Shown here: positions 24,301 to 32,400 of the stretch, piece by piece
Layout: every line of letters begins with the position of its first letter
How positions within the stretch are numbered: the stretch's first letter is position 1
Source of the DNA: Nereocystis luetkeana
Taxonomy: Eukaryota > Sar > Phaeophyceae > Laminariales > Laminariaceae
Length of the DNA: 64,000 nucleotides
Assembly: GCA_031213475.1 (NCBI GenBank)
Contig: JARUPZ010000006.1
Location: forward strand, 5,080,045 to 5,144,044
Reading direction: 5' to 3'
Program-made: the position numbers and the translations under genes
Notes under the pieces: generated by a model
The model's database searches: none
Told to the model about the DNA's origin: nothing
What the model saw: only the letters and a program-made list of their open reading frames with translations

Positions 24301-25927
24301 CCACAGCAGTGGGCCCAAGTGGGGTTTCCGGTTGAGGCGTGGTAGATAAGGTAACGGGGGCAATGGCGAGTCAAGTCCGGAGAAACGAGGTATTCAATCA
24401 TTCAAGCAGGAGACTTGTAGCCTTTCGGAACGCTTCCATTCCAGGCTCTCTCGGTCGCTATTGCGGGGGACCATAGTAAATAGGACCAAATATTGTTAAT
24501 AAAAAGAGCGAAACATATACCAGTACCAGGGTAGGTTTTTGTGTGCACCGTAGGTTCTATTAATATAGCCCCCCCGTAATAGTATCAAGAGCCACCAGCT
24601 ACGTTAGAAGAGCGGCTGACTTGAGGGGATGCGAGGGCTCCGATGAACGACACCCAGGTCGTTACGGATGCTCTGTCACAGAGTCGAGCGGTGCGCGTGT
24701 CATGCATGATGGCGTAGTATCGTCGGGCTCTCCGGCCGATATAGCTTGTGTTCCTCGAAAGGCTGCTCAAATATACTCATACTCCTAACATCATGTACTT
24801 ACAATCGTTCTCAGAACAAACAGGGCCATACGCCGTCTGGCACTCTTTCACACGGGTCAAGCTCTTTCAGTTCGTTGCTAAGACTGCCACCTGCATTCCC
24901 ATTGTTTCACACAGCCTGCCGAACGTACGCCTGAGCCATCGCTTCGTTGTCTCAGTCGATACTCTTCTGGTCTAGGGGGACACTGCCGGCAACTGGACGA
25001 GCTATAAGAAGCTGAAGGGGTGGAGAAAGGTTGAGACCGTCTGCTCACATCCCCACAGTCTCCGGGTTCAATTCGCATCATCCCCTTTGCCTACATGCCG
25101 TGTCCACTTTGGGAAACCCCTCGGATCCTTGGATTACCACCGTAACAGCTCACCCAGGTGGTAGATATAGTCCACATGCATAAACTCGACAAGCTTTGGC
25201 GTAAGTGATGTTGGAACGGTGCCACCATGAGCGTGCAGCATGCGACGTACTGCACGCAACCGGACATGTACGTGAATCAATACGCGTGAAAATGATAGGA
25301 AAACATGATGACGCCTGTGGCATGCCTGTGGCATGCCCACAAGGCAAGGGTTACATACCCCCACATGATACGCGCTCAGCTTGACTCCGTAACACTGATC
25401 ACGCTTACATCATCCAAAACTACAGCTGACGATTTACGAGCAGCAAACATTCCAAGAATATACTAGATCGACTGCCTCGCCTTGGCCGCCTGCCCCACGT
25501 AGTACGTAGACGCCCAGAAAAACGCCAATCTGCGAGACAGCTCGAGGTCTAGGACCCAGGCGCACAGCGGCAGGGCTACCGTGTAGAACGCCTCATCGCC
25601 CAGCGTCGATGCCGCCGAGAAGAGAGCGTGGAGCGCGGGGTCCAGCGGGGCTCCTTGGGGCGATACCCCGCATGTGGTCTGCAGAGATCTTTTGGGGGAG
25701 GGGGAAGGGGGAGGGGGGGGGGGATGGGGGGGGGGGAAGGAGGAGGAGGGTCAGGGCGGGGGCTCGGCTTTACCGCACGATAGCATACCAGAAGGACGTA
25801 CGACCTGGTACTAATGTAGAGCACTCCCAAAGCAACACACCGAGCCCGTTGTTGCTTGTACGTAGTCATCAAGTCTCGAGGTTATCGCTCGCTTTATGCT
25901 ACCCAAACGCTCGGCCTCGCTTTCCAT
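350..25927 (-). CDS. Sphingosine-1-phosphate phosphatase-like PAP2 protein (8 exons)
   Basis: Spliced minus-strand gene. Exons in transcript order: 25927-25862 (tentative start, MESEAERLGS), 25678-25481, 18248-18184, 6422-6239, 5554-5444, 2217-2038, 728-613, 506-350 (tentative end). All phases join, giving 358 aa. The PAP2 catalytic signature is complete: K88-x6-R95-P96 (KDLLRLPRP, split over an intron), PSTH at 114-117, and S166-R-x5-H173-x3-D177 (SRLYMGVHSIPD). The family dephosphorylates long-chain base phosphates at the ER membrane. Residues 40-60 (LPLCAWVLDL), DVVAGYILGG and YPRPERWTNSYGDTA match the sphingosine-phosphatase subgroup rather than lipins or dolichyl-PP phosphatases. The 25481 donor is GC (AAG|GCGAGG). 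Introns of 7.2 and 11.8 kb are repeat-filled, and the larger one holds the tRNA cluster. The first exon rests on phase and position only. The last exon is an open frame with a good acceptor but no recognised homology. Confidence 0.83.
536..592 (+). repeat. (GGA)n microsatellite
   Basis: Nearly perfect GGA repeat. On the minus strand it is a CCT tract shortly upstream of the last phosphatase exon acceptor (506). Confidence 0.9.
1050..1290 (+). repeat. (CCA/AAC)-rich low-complexity tract
   Basis: Irregular CACCAACACCACC sequence with no unit order, ending in a G run at 1292. Open frames across it are compositional. Confidence 0.7.
1294..1898 (-). mobile_element. Retroposon B, near full length
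   Basis: Sense strand (minus) runs from a ...GGTTGGCGTCGGTTGG-like head to CATGATAATGAGTACACCCCC. Landmarks: CACAAGTGGGAAT, CCATTGCTGTCTCTGG, AAGTCCGCCTCACA, GGTGCAAGCAATGTCTG, GTCATACGACTGTGGCC. No coding potential; the poly(C) tail is a G run here. Confidence 0.82.
2252..2448 (-). mobile_element. Retroposon B fragment upstream of phosphatase exon 6
   Basis: Tail-containing 5-prime-truncated copy with an internal deletion. Its poly(C) tail ends about 35 nt before the exon 6 acceptor (2218) on the transcribed strand and forms part of the pyrimidine tract. Confidence 0.8.
3069..3125 (-). mobile_element. Retroposon B tail fragment
   Basis: Only the last ~55 nt of B (poly(C) side) remains, followed by a Gly-codon-like GGC/GGT tract. 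Confidence 0.65.
3338..3963 (-). mobile_element. Retroposon B, near full length, carrying a MITE
   Basis: B with the long tail form (two GAGTACA boxes) and the TTAC MITE 3530-3636 inside. G runs bound both ends, as expected if it inserted into a G/C run. Confidence 0.85.
3530..3636 (-). mobile_element. TTAC MITE inserted in retroposon B
   Basis: A 107 bp copy with inverted ends, flanked by TA on both sides. The surrounding B repeat, compared with other B copies (CCTACTAAGAACC), gives the empty site and proves a TA target duplication, as in the Tc1/mariner superfamily. Confidence 0.92.
4135..4510 (+). mobile_element. Retroposon B, 5-prime truncated
   Basis: Plus-oriented copy beginning in the AATGATCGGATCACG region and ending ATCGAGTACACCCCC. 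Confidence 0.82.
4513..4640 (+). mobile_element. Retroposon B tail fragment
   Basis: Truncated copy from GGTGCAAGCAATGTC to GAGTATGCCCC, directly following the poly(C) of the previous copy. Confidence 0.75.
4752..5430 (+). mobile_element. LINE C, 5-prime truncated, poly(C) tail
   Basis: Encodes the C-terminal end of a non-LTR reverse transcriptase protein: VGDLDLPERRKR, then a CPxxxKA...HIVGECETYK zinc-knuckle region and RWWPQAAKQEG, broken by at least one stop and one frameshift. It ends AGCAAATGAGAACCCCC. It lies antisense to the phosphatase gene, with its tail about 13 nt from the exon 5 donor. Confidence 0.75.
5716..6310 (-). repeat. Degenerate tandem copies of phosphatase exon 4 end and intron start
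   Basis: Three units aligned at GATGGCGATGGTAGCG-like anchors (5804, 6007, 6257) and at GAAACCCCCAMCGAGGCC anchors (5721, 6113). The 6257 unit is the real exon 4 end (AWSATIAISRLYMG). The others encode decayed versions (AWIATIAIN, SSAITAITQLYRR) that lack the SR-x5-H start. Confidence 0.7.
6462..6625 (-). mobile_element. Retroposon B fragment upstream of phosphatase exon 4
   Basis: Tail-side fragment. In the transcribed orientation its poly(C) tail lies 40-100 nt before the exon 4 acceptor (6423). Confidence 0.8.
6641..6778 (-). mobile_element. Retroposon B fragment
   Basis: Second tail-side fragment, ending in the GGTGCAAGCAATGTCTG region, with its own G run. Confidence 0.78.
6822..7665 (-). 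mobile_element. LINE C, second truncated copy
   Basis: Minus-strand copy of the same element, longer at its 5-prime side. It encodes LGMYPLKTNRDKKK and RDMPKKRLPAMVDRAGI, typical of the region after the reverse transcriptase core, then the same knuckle part. Stops and frameshifts are present, so it is inactive. Confidence 0.75.
7801..7925 (+). repeat. (AGT/AGC)n microsatellite
   Basis: TAGTAGTAG with CAG variants over about 120 bp. Confidence 0.85.
8029..8150 (+). mobile_element. TTAC MITE with TACCTGGTA doublet
   Basis: Full copy whose central TATATA has become TA-CCTGG-TA-CCTGG-TA (8088-8103), making it longer than most copies. Right flank TA is present; the left flank has diverged. Confidence 0.85.
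8636..8708 (+). tRNA. tRNA-Ile(GAT), copy 1
   Basis: A 73-nt cloverleaf: acceptor GCTCCCA/TGGGAGT (first pair G:U), D stem GCTC/GAGC, anticodon stem CGGCT/AGCCG with loop CTGATAA (anticodon GAT), T stem CCGGG/CCCGG with loop TTCGAAC, discriminator A. A run of T follows at about 8716, a Pol III terminator. Intronless, no encoded CCA. Confidence 0.9.
9709..9827 (-). mobile_element. TTAC MITE with two TACCWGGTA motifs
   Basis: Full copy with TA on both sides. Extra TACCTGGTA at 9729 (inside the terminal repeat) and TACCAGGTA at 9762 relative to sister copies. Confidence 0.88.
10150..10222 (+). tRNA. tRNA-Ile(GAT), copy 2
   Basis: Same cloverleaf as copy 1 with T loop TTCGAGC; all stems pair. 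A T run follows within about 10 nt. The upstream flank shares an AATTCTGRCGCCTC-like string with copy 3, so flanks were duplicated with the gene. Confidence 0.9.
10433..10505 (+). tRNA. tRNA-Ile(GAT), copy 3
   Basis: Identical in the mature part to copy 2. A TTCTTTTTT stretch about 13 nt downstream can terminate Pol III. It lies only 210 bp after copy 2. Confidence 0.9.
11408..11480 (+). tRNA. tRNA-Ile(GAT), copy 4
   Basis: Identical in the mature part to copies 2 and 3; a TTTTT run follows about 10 nt downstream. It is preceded by CAGCAAG, as copy 5 is. Confidence 0.9.
11858..12524 (-). mobile_element. Retroposon B, near full length, carrying a MITE
   Basis: Complete set of B landmarks with the TTAC MITE 12066-12170 inside. 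G runs lie at both ends (long one at 12507-12520). Confidence 0.85.
12066..12170 (-). mobile_element. TTAC MITE inserted in retroposon B
   Basis: A 105 bp copy with TA duplication. It sits 3 bp from the position used by the 3530 copy in the same B sequence, so the two insertions are independent. Confidence 0.92.
12943..13015 (+). tRNA. tRNA-Ile(GAT), copy 5
   Basis: Identical in the mature part to copies 2-4. The first T run (7 T) is about 12 nt after the 3-prime end. Confidence 0.9.
13016..14484. other. Intronic stretch without a recognised gene
   Basis: Contains two GATGAT microsatellites (13178, 13605), T-rich sequence, a GC block at 13900-14066 with short open frames on both strands, and GC-rich imperfect tandem GGCCCTCCGAG units (14338-14390). 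No domain was recognised. Confidence 0.5.
14485..14557 (+). tRNA. tRNA-Ile(GAT), copy 6, probably decaying
   Basis: Same gene with two changes: T to C in the D loop (CCGCTGG) and a T-stem change that leaves one mismatch (CCGGG/CCCTG). No T run occurs within about 30 nt downstream, unlike the other five copies, so this is likely a pseudogene or poorly expressed. Confidence 0.75.
14803..14906 (-). mobile_element. TTAC MITE
   Basis: A 104 bp copy with both terminal repeats; left TA present, right duplication mutated to TG. Confidence 0.85.
15200..15705 (+). repeat. 28-bp minisatellite
   Basis: About 18 diverged units of GGTTCTGATTACTATGTACA plus CCATATTT. One unit (15315) carries a TACCTGGTA. 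Units touch one another with no unique spacers. Confidence 0.88.
15705..15765 (-). mobile_element. TTAC MITE, left half
   Basis: Starts TTACGGAGGACC after TA and stops after CCTATATAG, with no right end. It directly follows the 28-bp minisatellite. Confidence 0.7.
16836..16866. repeat. GC-rich hairpin
   Basis: GGGCGGC-GTAG-GCCGCCC stem-loop flanked by GAGCGAGCGTAGC and GGAGCGAAGCGC. It resembles GC-cluster palindromes of algal organelle DNA. Confidence 0.55.
16878..16937 (-). mobile_element. TTAC MITE, right half
   Basis: Carries only the end TATTTCCCTATTTT...GGTCCCCCCGTGA; the left half is replaced by a GC-rich hairpin sequence. Confidence 0.65.
16971..17076 (+). mobile_element. TTAC MITE
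   Basis: Full-length diverged copy (TTTCGGGGGGG start, CCCCCGTGA end, then TA), 33 bp after a half copy. Confidence 0.8.
17077..19745. other. Intronic DNA around phosphatase exon 3
   Basis: Apart from the 65-nt exon 3 (18248-18184) and a MITE relic, nothing is recognised. Plus-strand frame 18086-18427 overlaps the exon antisense and is a shadow. Confidence 0.5.
18533..18562. mobile_element. TTAC MITE end relic
   Basis: Only one terminal repeat is left (CACGGAGGCCCATAGTAACT). Confidence 0.45.
19750..21590 (+). mobile_element. Retroposon B, near full length, split by a hAT element
   Basis: B sequence 19750-20229 continues at 21518-21590 (ACGACTACGGCCATGC...). The 1,288 bp between is a hAT insertion. 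The head is preceded by CCCCCCCTATT. Confidence 0.85.
20230..21517. mobile_element. Non-autonomous hAT element
   Basis: Terminal inverted repeats TAGAGGTAGGACCCTG (16 bp, perfect) and an 8-bp target duplication GTCTMTGG (20222-20229 and 21518-21525, one mismatch). The host B repeat shows the empty site. Both ends carry dense subterminal ACCCGCGGGTACCCG-type repeats. None of the internal frames resembles a hAT transposase. Confidence 0.9.
21706..22000 (+). repeat. Dispersed GATC-rich repeat D, copy 1
   Basis: CACCTCGGATAGGT, CCCACAGTTCATGATC, AAGACAGATAGA and TTGCCGGGTGAG occur in the same order as in the copies at 30597, 31311 and 36897. Confidence 0.6.
22200..22645 (+). repeat. ~115-bp tandem repeat, 4 units
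   Basis: Each unit has CCACTCTGGGTGTAAAT-like start, GGACCGATTGGTCTT, a TATAAACGGTCCTTATA-like block and AAAGTGGTAGGTGCTA. Divergence between units is uneven. Confidence 0.85.
22646..23806. other. Intronic low-complexity DNA
   Basis: A GTT/GCT microsatellite (22735-22800), T-rich sequence and a 20-nt G run (23230). Open frames here are compositional; no domain was recognised. Confidence 0.5.
23807..23911 (+). mobile_element. TTAC MITE
   Basis: A 105 bp copy flanked by TA on both sides; no TACCWGGTA motif, so it serves as an unmodified reference. Confidence 0.9.
24461..24579 (+). mobile_element. TTAC MITE with motif insertions
   Basis: Copy flanked by TA. The central TATATA reads TATA-CCAG-TA-CCAGGG-TA, a variant of the motif seen at the same spot in the 8029, 9709 and 30394 copies. 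Confidence 0.88.
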
Positions 25928-26490
25928 AAAGAAACCCTTGTATGTTTCTCTCGTACGATTATGCAGCAGTACGAGTAGCAGCAGCAGGGTACCAGGAGTT
26001 GTAGCTGGGTGTATTGACATTCACGCTGTGACTTTGATTTTGAAAAGAGACCGAAAACTACACGCCAGATTACCTCACGTAGCTCAGCAAGCGCGTTGAC
26101 ACAACTGCATCATAGAGATAGCTTCTCACGCATCCAAACAGGCCTCCCTGTTGCTCGGGAACCTCACGCACGCTGGTCATAAAACAAGCTCAGAGGAGTC
26201 CAGGACGGCAAGCAACAGCAGTGGCGCAGAACGAAATTTAAAAATGACCGTAGGGGGTAGAGGGAGCAATTCCCTATATAAACCGCCTTCGATCAGACGT
26301 GAAAACCCTACATCACGATATCGTGCTGGTTGACGCCTGACAGGCCAGAGGGTTGCGCGTAGATTTTCCGAGGCCTCCGCCTCTCTGGATCTCCACGGGA
26401 CTGTACTGTGTTTACCCCCTCTCGCTGGCAGTCGGTCTGCCCAGCGTCTGGGGCGCTTGCGGTCTCTAGCGCGCGAGAGAGACGCGAAGG
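25928..26490. other. Divergent intergenic region
   Basis: The gap between the minus-strand phosphatase start and the plus-strand STT3 start, probably a bidirectional promoter. It is free of the MITE, B and C repeats that fill the introns on either side. A TATA-like box (26275) is the only motif recognised. Confidence 0.5.
26275..26282 (+). promoter_or_regulatory. Candidate TATA box for STT3
   Basis: TATATAAA lies about 215 bp before the proposed STT3 start ATG (26491) in the 563 bp gap between the divergent phosphatase gene and STT3. The position fits a 5-prime UTR of under 200 bp. No initiator or other element was recognised. Confidence 0.4.
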
Positions 26491-29400
26491 ATGTCGCGGA
26501 ATCTAGGGGGAAACAAGCGCCGCTCGTCCCCTTCGGCAGGGGCGGCGGCCGTGATGGCGCCGACTACCACAGGTATGCACACCAGGATTACACGATTCTC
26601 ATGCGGCATAGCGCATAATTAGTGCAGTCCGGACTGACTGCCCCCCGTAGGATCCACGCACCCTACCTCGTCACGAGCTCGGAGCAAAGAAGATATTTTC
26701 GTTTTGTCCGAAAAATACAGAAATACGAAGTCTACGTACTCATAAACAAGCAAGTGCGGACAACAGACAACAGCGGTTTGCGGTGCTCCCTGGGGTCAAG
26801 GTTCGGGTTACAACATCACACGCCAAAAATGTTGCGTTCAGGGCGTAAGGTGTTCTGTCGCGTGTGTTCAGTCCGCCAGTCACGAGGCTTGGACCTGTGC
26901 GACTACGGGTACGTGTCCAACAGTTTTTACGATACGCAGAAGGCATGCACTCCTGGCTGCTCGGCTTGGGGCAAATGCTTGCGTTGGATTTGGTGCGCTT
27001 GCTCAAACCAGCGAGGATCTTGCGCTGGCGTATGGTATACCTGGCACGCGTGTCTCAAGCCTGCACGCGAGCTCTGCCTGTTGCATTGCTCCCTACCTGG
27101 TACCCGTAAGTTTTAAGCTGCTGCAATGCTGCGGCTGTCTGCTCGTGTGGGACTCGTAGATATGATGTAATTGCCTCGAGTAGGAGTCTATGAGTAGATG
27201 TACTCGTACATGTTGACAAAGGGTAATATGCGAGGCATTTACTATTTACAAACTTTTTAGACTATTACTATTTTAATACAGCAGCAGTTGTAGATTTACC
27301 ATGTTGATACGGTACGGTACTTGGTTTAGTTATCATGTATCATGTCAGTTTGATCGGAAATATAAGGTACTGTTGTGTTTGTTGTGGCCATCAAAATACG
27401 AGGTATATACCTGGTATTAAGACCTATGCCAAGGGAAACGCGAAGTTCAAAAGTTTTTTTTCAAATATATCGCTTTCAAAAAACAGCCGAAAAATTTCTC
27501 GTACCGCCGCTGTGGGGAAAAAAAAAAAGAAAGTTTTTTTTTTTCTTTTTTTTCCCCCAACGGCTGAGGCGGCGCAATTGGTGTTTTTCTGGTCGCAAAT
27601 TGTCAACACGGTCATCGAAACCAGCTCGTGCGACGATCGACGCTCGATCTCCACATAGACTCAGCCCACGGCCAACCCACTCGGTATCTGGCAAGCCCAA
27701 CGAATATAGATGACGGCCTCGTAGATATCAGGTGGATCCATGGTCTAGGGGGTGAGAGCTTGCCGGCGGCGTCCTACGGTATCCTCCCAAACCTGAAAAA
27801 AAGTCTATTTTTTTACATTCGAGACGGATGGAGAAGTTTTGTCTTCTGTTTTGTGCAAACCAGCGGCCAAATGTTTTTTTATCACACGCCTGGTCAGCTC
27901 CCGCCACATGACACCGGCCATGGTGTGAAGACGGTGACCCTAGGGTGGGTCGGAGCCCCTAACGAGCGCACTCCGTTCAGAATTCGTGACGCAATCGTTG
28001 GTTTTGTTGATCGATGTCTGTCGAGGACTCGGAATCTCGCCGCTTCGAACCAAAGATCGGCCTGAGTTTTTCTCAAGCCGATGTTGGCCCAACATCGCCC
28101 CCAGATTTGCTTTTTTTCGGGCTTTTCCAAAAGTTAGGAACTTTTTTTTTTTTTTAGGTGGCCCATAGGAAGCGTGTTCTGAAATTTTTTGGCGGGTATC
28201 TTTGAAATTCAAACTTTTTATTGCAACTTCGCTGTACCATTGGCATAGGTCTTAGGAACTTTTTTTTTTTTTTCGTGGCGCGTGTTCTGAATTTTTTCGG
28301 CGGGTATCTTTGAAATTCAAACTTTTTATTGCAACTTCGCTGTACCATTGGCATAGGTCTAAATAGTATATTTTCGATCAGACTTGTACGTATAAATAAG
28401 GAAATGGGTTGCCAGTTCGGGCTATACCTGGTATCCTGGTATAGGGTTCGGTACGCGCATGGTACCTGTGTTTCGCGTGTGTATTGTCTTCACATTGTAG
28501 CGCCCTACCCAGGTTCATCAGTACACCCAATGTCCGTCCTGATTCCTTATCCTAGAGAGATACTGATTCTGTTGTCACAGACTGTCAGACAGAGGAAGAC
28601 AAAAAAATGAAAAATAATCGCAAATTCAAGTGTCAAGCAAGTGGAAGGCCAGCGTACCGGGTACGAGAACACAACATCACAAGCAATACCAGAAAATAAG
28701 AACAAATATACGAAAAAAAACAAAACAAATTCTGAAATGAAACATAATACAAATGACGCAAGGAGGTCAGGAAGACTGCTATTAATATTGTAGACGGATA
28801 ACATGAGCACTCGGGAAGGACAGATATTTGCTGCACGGATGAAGCAACACGAAGGAGAGGAAGATACCGGCATACGGACGACGGGGAGGAGAAGGGAAAC
28901 TAAGGGAGAGACAAGGCGAAACAAAAAAAGCAAGAAGGAAGAGATACGGGGGGGGCGTACTCATTTGTTGCTTGCCTTAGTCATTTGACCATCGACCACG
29001 CATCCTTTTTGAGACGGAGGAGAGAAACGGGGGCAGGGGGAGAGAACATCTAGTTCAGTCCGTGGCGAGGGGTTCGCCCCGCAGGTTTGCAGACAGACGC
29101 GATTGCCACTGCTGTTTAAATCTTCCAATGGTCAGAAGGAGGTGGGTGGGATAGCTCAGCAGGTACAGGGTTGTATTGTTGTAGTTGCTTCTGACGAACG
29201 CCTGGCCGCTGTACTGGCAGGCTGAGGGGGCAGCCCAGATTTATATAGCAATCAGGAGTACTGCAATGCAGCGTATGGTGTACCTGGTACACAACAGTAG
29301 GGTTTTGTGGTGATCCATAGCCATCATACATAATGCGAGTGCGTAGTCTCTGGTGGCTGTGGCAGCACTGCGGCTGGCTGGCTACTTTGCGGCAGCAGAA

Positions 29401-32400
29401 CAGCAGTGTAGTACCGTTCCTACCCTCTGGTGGCGACGCCAAGTCCGTTGGCGAAAACTTGTTGAATACCTGGTAGTTGGGTTTCCCAACCCGAAGCCCA
29501 GCACCAAACATCGCCAGACGAGCTCCAACCCAAGGACTCTCGTCCTCAATTTCTCTCGACACCCGCACTTTCACTATTACGGGGACGATAGTTAATATGA
29601 CCTATGATATACACAATACCCTATATATTTCCCTATTTTTACTCACAATATTCGGTCCTATTTACTATGGTACCCCGTAGTAGATTTACATATTTTTACT
29701 CGCAATATTCGGCCCTATTGACTATGGTACCCCGTAATAGTGTAGCTGCTTTGCCATTTCCTTGATAAAAAGGAGATGGGTGGACCTTCATGTTACGCAC
29801 CCCCCCCACCCGAACTTCTGCCGTCCACGGTAGAGTTTTATAGAGTGTGTTACTACGGACAGGAGAAGGACGTTTCCGCTGCTTGCAGTGTGCGGTGGAA
29901 GGGTGCGACGCTGATCGTATCAAGTATCATTTCATATGAGTGGCATAGCATAGCGTATCATATCGTATCGTATCGCATCATATCATATGACATGACATGC
30001 ATATCATATTAAATCACACCAGGTCATACCAAAGCACACCGTATCATATCTTACACCATAGCATATCACACCAAACCACATCACGCCGAATGTAACATCC
30101 CCTCCCCCCCCACCATTCCCTGCCCCCCCCCCCCCCTCCCCCTCCGGAATATGAACGCTTCGCAGCAGTAGGGAAACCGGTGCCTAAGACGGGTCTCCAA
30201 CAGGCCTCGAAGCGTTCTTCCAACGGTGTGCGGGGGACAGACGCCGACGCCGGGGGGAAATGGGTGGAAGACCCCGCCGAGATGCGGACCGGCATTGCCG
30301 CGGTCATGAAGTACGCGATCCTTGCCATGATTTGCGCCCTGGCGTTTTTCATCCGCCTCTTCGCCGTGGTGAGTACGAAGGGCGTGTGCTCTATTGCAGG
30401 GGATCCTAGTAAATAGGACCAAGTATTGTTGAGTAAAAATAGCGAAATATATGCCTGGTAAGTTTTTGTGTGTACCTTAGGTCCTATTTGATACCCTGGT
30501 ACCAGGTATGGCCCCCCGCAAATAGATTATCTCGATGATTTTTTATGATCTACTGGCAGATCGTGTTGTGTCCGACGTGGTGTGGATTGTTCGCACCTCG
30601 GACAGATCATCTACAGATCATTCATTCCCACAGTTCATGATCTTAAGCAGAAGACCTTTCAAGGCAGATAGACCAATTCCTGATCTGTATGATCTGTAGT
30701 AGCTCGTGTTGCCGGGTGGGAGCGGTACGGTTTGCACGACCCAGCACGTGTTGTTCCCTGGGTTGGATCTAGTGCTATATGCAGATCCTGCACGAAGCAA
30801 CCTCTCGCAAGGGCAGGTAGTGAACGAACTAAACGATCTACTTTTAGTACAATACATCGTGATCTGTGTGTCCGGCATGGTGTGGATTGATTGTTGCTCA
30901 AAAGGTTGGACGGTTCCGGGGTCCCAAACGCTCGAGCGACTGAAAATGTCGACGTTTTTTGTTTTTTTCGGCAGCGCGAAAACGCTCACCGTGCTTGTAC
31001 TTTGTATTGTGTGTAACACGCAAGACAAGAAAAAAAAACACGCGCACGCACGCACGCACGCCCTTCTCTGACGAATTTTCCAAGCTGTTTTTTTGTCGAC
31101 AATGAGGAGAGAGCAAAAGCGCCGAGCGATGCATCTGATATGGAAATATGTCGACGATTATATCTTCCAGCTTTATCGTTCTCAAAGGCCACCGTTCTTT
31201 GTTTCGGAGAAGCTTGTGCTCAGAAGTTCGTCCCCGGAGGGGAGGGGTTATCTTCCGTGTCATGCATGCATGCGGCAACGCCTTTTTCTGTTGCAAAAAT
31301 TAGTCCCACACCTCGGACAGACAAATCGATTCCTACCTCGTAAATCTGGAGTAGAGTCTATATTTCTGGCCAGATGTGTTCTCCTATTGATCTGTATGAT
31401 CTATGTACGGTAGGTCATGCTGCCGGGTGAAAACCCGTTTCACCTGCACGACCTATGCATGGCACATGTTTCCTGGGTTGATTTACAGACCCAGGTTCCA
31501 CAGCAGATCATAACGGCAGGTTGGGAGATAGATACCTGGTAGATCATCTAGATAGATCGTAATCTGTCTGGTTTGTCGGTCCGACGTGTCCTGAAGCAAC
31601 ACAACGCTGATTTTCAAGTGAGTACTTTGTCCCACGTTTCGTTTTTTTATTTTTATTGATTGGCCGACAAAAGCGAAATGTGTTGCATGGTATGGCAAGC
31701 GTGCGTTGCGTCCGCCGGTGAGGGTATCGGATGGGTGCGGGGAAGCATGGCTACGGACTTGTTGACGGCATCAAGTGCAAATCCTGTTTTTTAATTTTAT
31801 GGTTTGTCGTAGCCTCCCCCCACCCCCCACCCCCACCTGCCCGCCTCCCGTCTGTGCTTTGCCGCTCCGCAGGCACGAGCGTGCACGTGCGTGCGTGCGT
31901 GCGTGCGTGCGCACACGCGCGAACGGTCCCCCCCTCCCCTGCCCCCTCCTCTCCACCCCCCCCCGTCGTCCACATCCTCCCCTCACACCCCCTCCCATCA
32001 CGCCTTTCCTTGACCCTGAAACCGAAACTCGTAACTGTAAAAAACTAAAAAACAGGTGCGCTACGAGTCGGTCATCCACGAGTTCGACCCCTACTTCAAC
32101 TTCCGCACGACCAAGTTCCTGGCCACCGAGGGTTTCCTAGACTTTTTGAACTGGTTCGACGACAGGGGATGGTACCCCCTCGGCAGGACCATCGGCGGGA
32201 CGATCTACCCGGGGCTCATGGCGACGGCGGCCTCCTTCTACTGGGTACTCCACGCCCTGCACGTCACTATCAACATCCGGAACATGTGCGTTTTTGTTGT
32301 TGGCGGTGGTGGTTGGTGTGTTGGTGGTGGTAGGTGTTGGTTTGTTGTTGGTGTTGTTGTTCTCGCATCACCTCGTCGCCAAAAATCTAGCCCGTGTTTC

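Larger units (their letters stand above)
26573..30165. other. STT3 intron 1 (3.6 kb)
   Basis: Holds a LINE C tail, a MITE pair, a 112-bp tandem duplication and an unrecognised 164-codon open frame (26622-27116, Cys-rich at its end). The acceptor is a CAGCAG tandem site at 30163-30168; both choices keep the frame. Confidence 0.6.

Noticed and set aside
26622-27116. 164-codon frame in STT3 intron 1
   Set aside because: No recognised domain; opposite strand also open; kept only as a remark under the intron.
29145-29190. A-box-like GGGATAGCTCAGCAGGTACA
   Set aside because: No matching T arm or acceptor downstream.
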